From a virus: a DNA stretch of 23,759 bases. The notes under the pieces are model-generated. The model worked only from the letters and a program-made list of their open reading frames with translations, ran no database searches and was not told where the DNA came from. Position numbers and translations under genes: made by a program. Shown piece by piece: positions 21,718-23,759 of this stretch. The DNA is taken from the IMG/VR virus record IMGVR_UViG_3300023174_000633, positions 1-23,759 of that record; one strand, written 5' to 3'. Each line of letters begins with the position of its first letter. Within the stretch, counting starts at the first letter, position 1.

Positions 21718-21999
21718 TCAATAGTCGGCGGCCTCACCGGTGGCGGCGGCGATGGCTTCGGCGATCTGGTCGCGGAGATGCTCGCCCTCGGTGCCTTCGG
21801 CGTCTCGGGCGTCGTAGGTGTCGCCCATGGCTTCAAGGGCGGCGCGGAGCGCTTCGAGCATTTGCGGGGCGGCGGCGATGAGGCGAGCGTTGGCTGCGGT
21901 TGAGGCGTTGGCGACAAAATCGCCATTGCGCAGAACATAAAACGATTTTGTTCCGTCTGTGCTCCAAGGGCCGGGTGTGTGTGGTGTGGTTGTTGTCAT
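21718..21999 (-). CDS. Small phage protein of the ANARLIAAAP type (93 aa)
   Basis: The N terminus (HTPGPWSTDG) with the central NASTAANARLIAAAPQMLEA and the C-terminal helix EAIAAATGE match a short protein found in many tailed phages and prophages, usually in early regions. Its function is not known. It begins with strands that carry a TPGPW motif, then the ANARLIAAAP helix, then a long amphipathic helix (ALRAALEAMGD). A hairpin of the TGCCG family lies 11 bases upstream of the start. It is read in the same direction as the ArdC-like gene and probably in one transcript with it. Confidence 0.8.
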   Translation of the reverse strand: MTTTTPHTPGPWSTDGTKSFYVLRNGDFVANASTAANARLIAAAPQMLEALRAALEAMGDTYDARDAEGTEGEHLRDQIAEAIAAATGEAADY

Positions 22000-22010
22000 T
22001 TTCTTAAGGT

Positions 22011-22027
22011 GCCGGATGCCGTCCGGC
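22011..22027 (-). repeat. TGCCG-loop hairpin, copy 3
   Basis: GCCGGATGCCGTCCGGC has the same loop and stem as copy 1, but the outer A-T pair is replaced by G-C. GCGG follows (22028-22031). It lies in the leader of the 93-aa gene, between it and the ArdC-like gene. Confidence 0.75.
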
Positions 22028-22064
22028 GCGGGTTGGTGTTTGGGTTGTTCTGGGGGGAACGGTT

Positions 22065-22928
22065 TTATTTATTGAGAATGAGGTTGGCGGCTTTGGTGGC
22101 GGCGCTGGCGGCGCTGATGGCTAGCTTGGTGTCGCCTTTGATGGCGTCGATCCAGCCTTTCAAGTAAGCAGCGGAGTTTTCGAGGGTGGCCTGTTCGATT
22201 CCGGCTTGGGCGCAGAGGTAGGCGCTGGCCATTTCGGCAACGAGTTCTTCCTTGCCGTAGTCCTGGCTGCCAAAATTGGCGGTTTCGGTGATGCGGGCGA
22301 GGCGTGACTTGTGGCCGGTGCTGTGGGCGAGCTCGTGAAACAAGACGCTGTAGTATTCTTCGCGATGGGGGAAGCGGTCGGGCTCGGGCATTTTCACCAG
22401 GTCAAGGGCGGGGCTGTAGCAGGCACGGCCGCCGCCGTGGGCGATGGTGGGGCCTTGGTAGCCTTCGCGGATGGCTTCGGCGCTGGCGATGGGGTCGTGC
22501 TGGTGGCGTGGGCCTTCGTCGGGAAGGGTGAGGCCGTCGCATTGTTCGACATTGAAGGCGGTGTAATACTTAAGCATCCGGCCGCCGAGTTTTTTTGAGT
22601 CGAGCATCTTTTCCGTTCCGCCGTTGTCGGTGGGAACATCGACAACTTTCGCGGGCAGCGTTTTTGTGAAGATAACCGGCGTGCCTTTTTCGCCTTTGCG
22701 AACGGTGCCGCCAAGCTCCTGAGCTTGCTTGAAGGTGACCCAGTAGGGGCTGCCGTAGTCGGCGCTGTGGAGCATCCAGAAGTTAATGCCGGAATACTCT
22801 TTTTTGCTGATGAGGTTTTTCGGGAAGCCTGCCGCGCCTGCCCAAGGTTTGCGCCAAGGGACGGTTCCGGCTTCGAGCATGGCAACAAGGCGGTCGGTGA
22901 TGACTTGGTAAGCGATGGGTGTTTCCAT
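22065..22928 (-). CDS. ardC: ArdC-type antirestriction protein with zincin domain (287 aa)
   Basis: Residues 5-125 match the ArdC N-terminal ssDNA-binding part (ITDRLVAMLEAGTVPWRKPW, SGINFWMLHSADYG, QELGGTVRKGEKGTPVIF). The C-terminal half is a zincin-like metallopeptidase with H198-E199-x-x-H202 in FHELAHSTGH and Glu232 in EELVAEMASAYLC. ArdC proteins, known from plasmids and phages, protect incoming DNA against type I/II restriction, mainly by binding single strands. The length is close to that of the family. A strong AAGGAG lies seven bases before the ATG, just after the stop of the small membrane gene, so the two genes form an operon. This would be an early, DNA-entry function. Confidence 0.9.
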   Translation of the reverse strand: METPIAYQVITDRLVAMLEAGTVPWRKPWAGAAGFPKNLISKKEYSGINFWMLHSADYGSPYWVTFKQAQELGGTVRKGEKGTPVIFTKTLPAKVVDVPTDNGGTEKMLDSKKLGGRMLKYYTAFNVEQCDGLTLPDEGPRHQHDPIASAEAIREGYQGPTIAHGGGRACYSPALDLVKMPEPDRFPHREEYYSVLFHELAHSTGHKSRLARITETANFGSQDYGKEELVAEMASAYLCAQAGIEQATLENSAAYLKGWIDAIKGDTKLAISAASAATKAANLILNK

Positions 22929-22939
22929 GGTCGGGCTCC

Positions 22940-23110
22940 TTAGATGGTTGGGTTGAGGGTGGAGGCGATGAGGCCAAGAACGGTGAAGGCTGCAAGGCCG
23001 ATGAGGGCTGCGCTGTGGCCGTGGGTGAGGGTGAATGCGACGCCGAGGGCGAGGCTGAGAGTGGAGCCAACTGCGAGAAGTTGGGCGACTGCGTTTTTTA
23101 GTGTTTTCAT
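22940..23110 (-). CDS. Small two-helix membrane protein upstream of ardC (56 aa)
   Basis: The 57-codon frame reads MKTLKNAVAQLLAVGSTLSL and continues with AFTLTHGHSAALIGLAAFTV to LNPTI. Two hydrophobic helices (about 8-28 and 34-50) are joined by a HGH turn. The stop lies only 11 bases before the ArdC-like start, and the ArdC ribosome site begins inside the stop codon. Its own start follows a TGCCG hairpin by seven bases. It looks like a small inner-membrane protein expressed with an antirestriction gene. Superinfection exclusion or an entry-related role is possible but unsupported. Confidence 0.65.
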   Translation of the reverse strand: MKTLKNAVAQLLAVGSTLSLALGVAFTLTHGHSAALIGLAAFTVLGLIASTLNPTI

Positions 23111-23117
23111 TTTTTGG

Positions 23118-23134
23118 ACCGGATGCCGTCCGGT
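23118..23134 (-). repeat. TGCCG-loop hairpin, copy 4
   Basis: ACCGGATGCCGTCCGGT is identical to copy 1, with GCGG following (23135-23138). It is seven bases upstream of the start of the small membrane gene, almost the same distance as copy 1 from its gene. Confidence 0.75.
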
Positions 23135-23146
23135 GCGGTTTTTTGT

Positions 23147-23163
23147 GTCGGATGCCGTCCGAC
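23147..23163 (-). repeat. TGCCG-loop hairpin, copy 5
   Basis: GTCGGATGCCGTCCGAC keeps the loop and the GCGG tail (23164-23167), but its outer two pairs are G-C and T-A where copy 1 has A-T and C-G. The changes occur on both strands, so pairing is preserved. It lies 12 bases from copy 4. Confidence 0.75.
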
Positions 23164-23189
23164 GCGGTGCGGGCCTTTGTCGGCCTGCT

Positions 23190-23264
23190 GATTTAAATAT
23201 GCGGAGAATTAAATTTACTGCAAGCGCTTTTTTTATTTTTTTTGAAATTATTTTTTAGAAAATG
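23190..23264 (-). promoter_or_regulatory. AT-rich leader, probable promoter area of the ardC operon
   Basis: This is a stretch of mostly A and T in a GC-rich genome, upstream of the hairpins and the leftward small membrane and ArdC-like genes. On the minus strand TTGCAG and TATTTA are separated by 18 bp, a weak sigma-70-like pair. It also contains the palindrome AAGCGCTT (23222-23229). Base composition and position support a promoter; the exact boxes are uncertain. Confidence 0.35.
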
Positions 23265-23304
23265 CTTGACATCTGCGGAAGCTGATGAAATCAGGCGCGG
23301 CGGG

Positions 23305-23715
23305 TCATGGTCCTTTTTTCTGCGTGAGATTTTTCTTTTCCGCGTTGATCATATCGAGCAGGGGATTTCTGCCGAATGGCGAAACAATGCCGATTGCCTG
23401 GGGAAGCGCTTGGTTTTTGTCAAAGCGTTCTACGGCGGCGCTGCCATCGGGCCAGCGGGCGCGAATGTATTGGGTGTGGGCTCCGTTGTATGGCCACACT
23501 TGGAGACCGTTAAACATTTGAGGAGTGATTTTGAGCGTTACAGGTGCAGTGCCTAAAACGTTGCCGTTCCAATCGACGAGTCCACCGGCCGGGCTGGTAG
23601 AAATCAGAATCTCGACCGGCGCGGGCACGGCTTCGGCGCGGCGGATGATCGGCTCAGGCTTTGGGGCTGCGCAGGCTGTCAGGAGGAAAGCAAGCAGGAT
23701 GACGAGCGGTTTCAT
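23305..23715 (-). CDS. PEGA-like lipoprotein (136 aa)
   Basis: The N terminus is a lipoprotein signal (MKPLVILLAFLLTACAAPKP) with lipobox LTAC and lipidation expected at Cys15. Residues about 35-65 (VEILISTSPAGGLVDWNGNV then LGTAPVTLKI) look like a PEGA-type surface beta domain. The C-terminal half has IRARWPDGSAAVERFD and ends in a basic tail (NAEKKNLTQKKGP). Such proteins sit in the outer membrane or cell surface. A phage-encoded lipoprotein in the leftward region may change the host surface, for example superinfection exclusion, but no direct evidence is seen. The start is preceded by a heptanucleotide repeat instead of a ribosome site. Confidence 0.7.
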   Translation of the reverse strand: MKPLVILLAFLLTACAAPKPEPIIRRAEAVPAPVEILISTSPAGGLVDWNGNVLGTAPVTLKITPQMFNGLQVWPYNGAHTQYIRARWPDGSAAVERFDKNQALPQAIGIVSPFGRNPLLDMINAEKKNLTQKKGP

Positions 23716-23759
23716 GGCTGGTGGCTGGTGGCTGGTGGCTGGTGGCTTGTGGCTGGTGG
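23716..23759. repeat. Heptanucleotide tandem repeat (GGCTGGT)n at the window end
   Basis: Six units of GGCTGGT (one with T for G, GGCTTGT) plus two bases run to the window edge, directly against the start codon of the lipoprotein gene. The array probably continues beyond the window. As the leader of that gene it contains no ribosome-binding motif. Confidence 0.85.

Noticed and set aside
21590-21721. An N-terminal extension of the 85-aa gene from TTG at 21721
   Set aside because: It would place three inverted repeats inside coding sequence and yield a low-complexity His/Arg/Pro stretch; the internal ATG at 21589 is more likely.
23266-23271. A perfect plus-strand TTGACA -35 box after an AT-rich stretch
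   Set aside because: No acceptable -10 box is found 16-18 bp further on, and no plus-strand gene follows; the next gene there is on the minus strand.

Overview
The window looks like part of a temperate tailed-phage genome from a Gram-negative host. GC content is high, the genes are packed tightly, there is a complete late virion and lysis cassette, a tyrosine integrase stands beside an attachment site, and two lipobox lipoproteins are present. The set of internal (ejection-type) virion proteins, including one of 1962 residues, fits a short-tailed phage best, but no terminase, portal or capsid gene is in view, so morphology is inferred. The host cannot be named from the sequence; Verrucomicrobiota is only a guess.

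Layout. Bases 1-19696 form one rightward late block: the end of an upstream gene, small virion proteins and a seven-repeat propeller-like protein (58-2850); a lysis group of two small membrane proteins, a lipoprotein and a CHAP-like endolysin (2853-3926); a metallophosphoesterase and a small helix-turn-helix-like protein (3923-5370); a long tail protein and a tail-collar fibre (5371-8585); a minimal SET-domain protein (8582-8980); four low-complexity or helical internal-virion-type proteins (8985-13811); and the giant polyvalent protein with a zinc metallopeptidase motif (13808-19696). Many neighbours are joined by ATGA stop/start overlaps, so translation is probably coupled.

The integrase (19693-20874, minus) meets the giant gene tail to tail. 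Next to it lies the 3' half of a tRNA-Lys gene, flanked on BOTH sides by copies of a 12-bp direct repeat. That is the layout expected of an intact attP with P and P' arms, so the DNA is more likely a circular or permuted phage genome than one end of an integrated prophage.

To the right of the att site all genes read leftward: a ribbon-helix-helix-like protein, a small unknown, a short protein of a type common in phages, an ArdC-type antirestriction metalloprotein, a small membrane protein and a PEGA-like lipoprotein. The leaders between these genes hold five copies of a small hairpin with an invariant TGCCG loop and compensatory stem changes. Heptanucleotide tandem repeats lie just before two start codons (3035-3062 and 23716-23759). 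No gene-free stretch exceeds 300 bases; the longest (23111-23304) holds two hairpins and an AT-rich, promoter-like segment.
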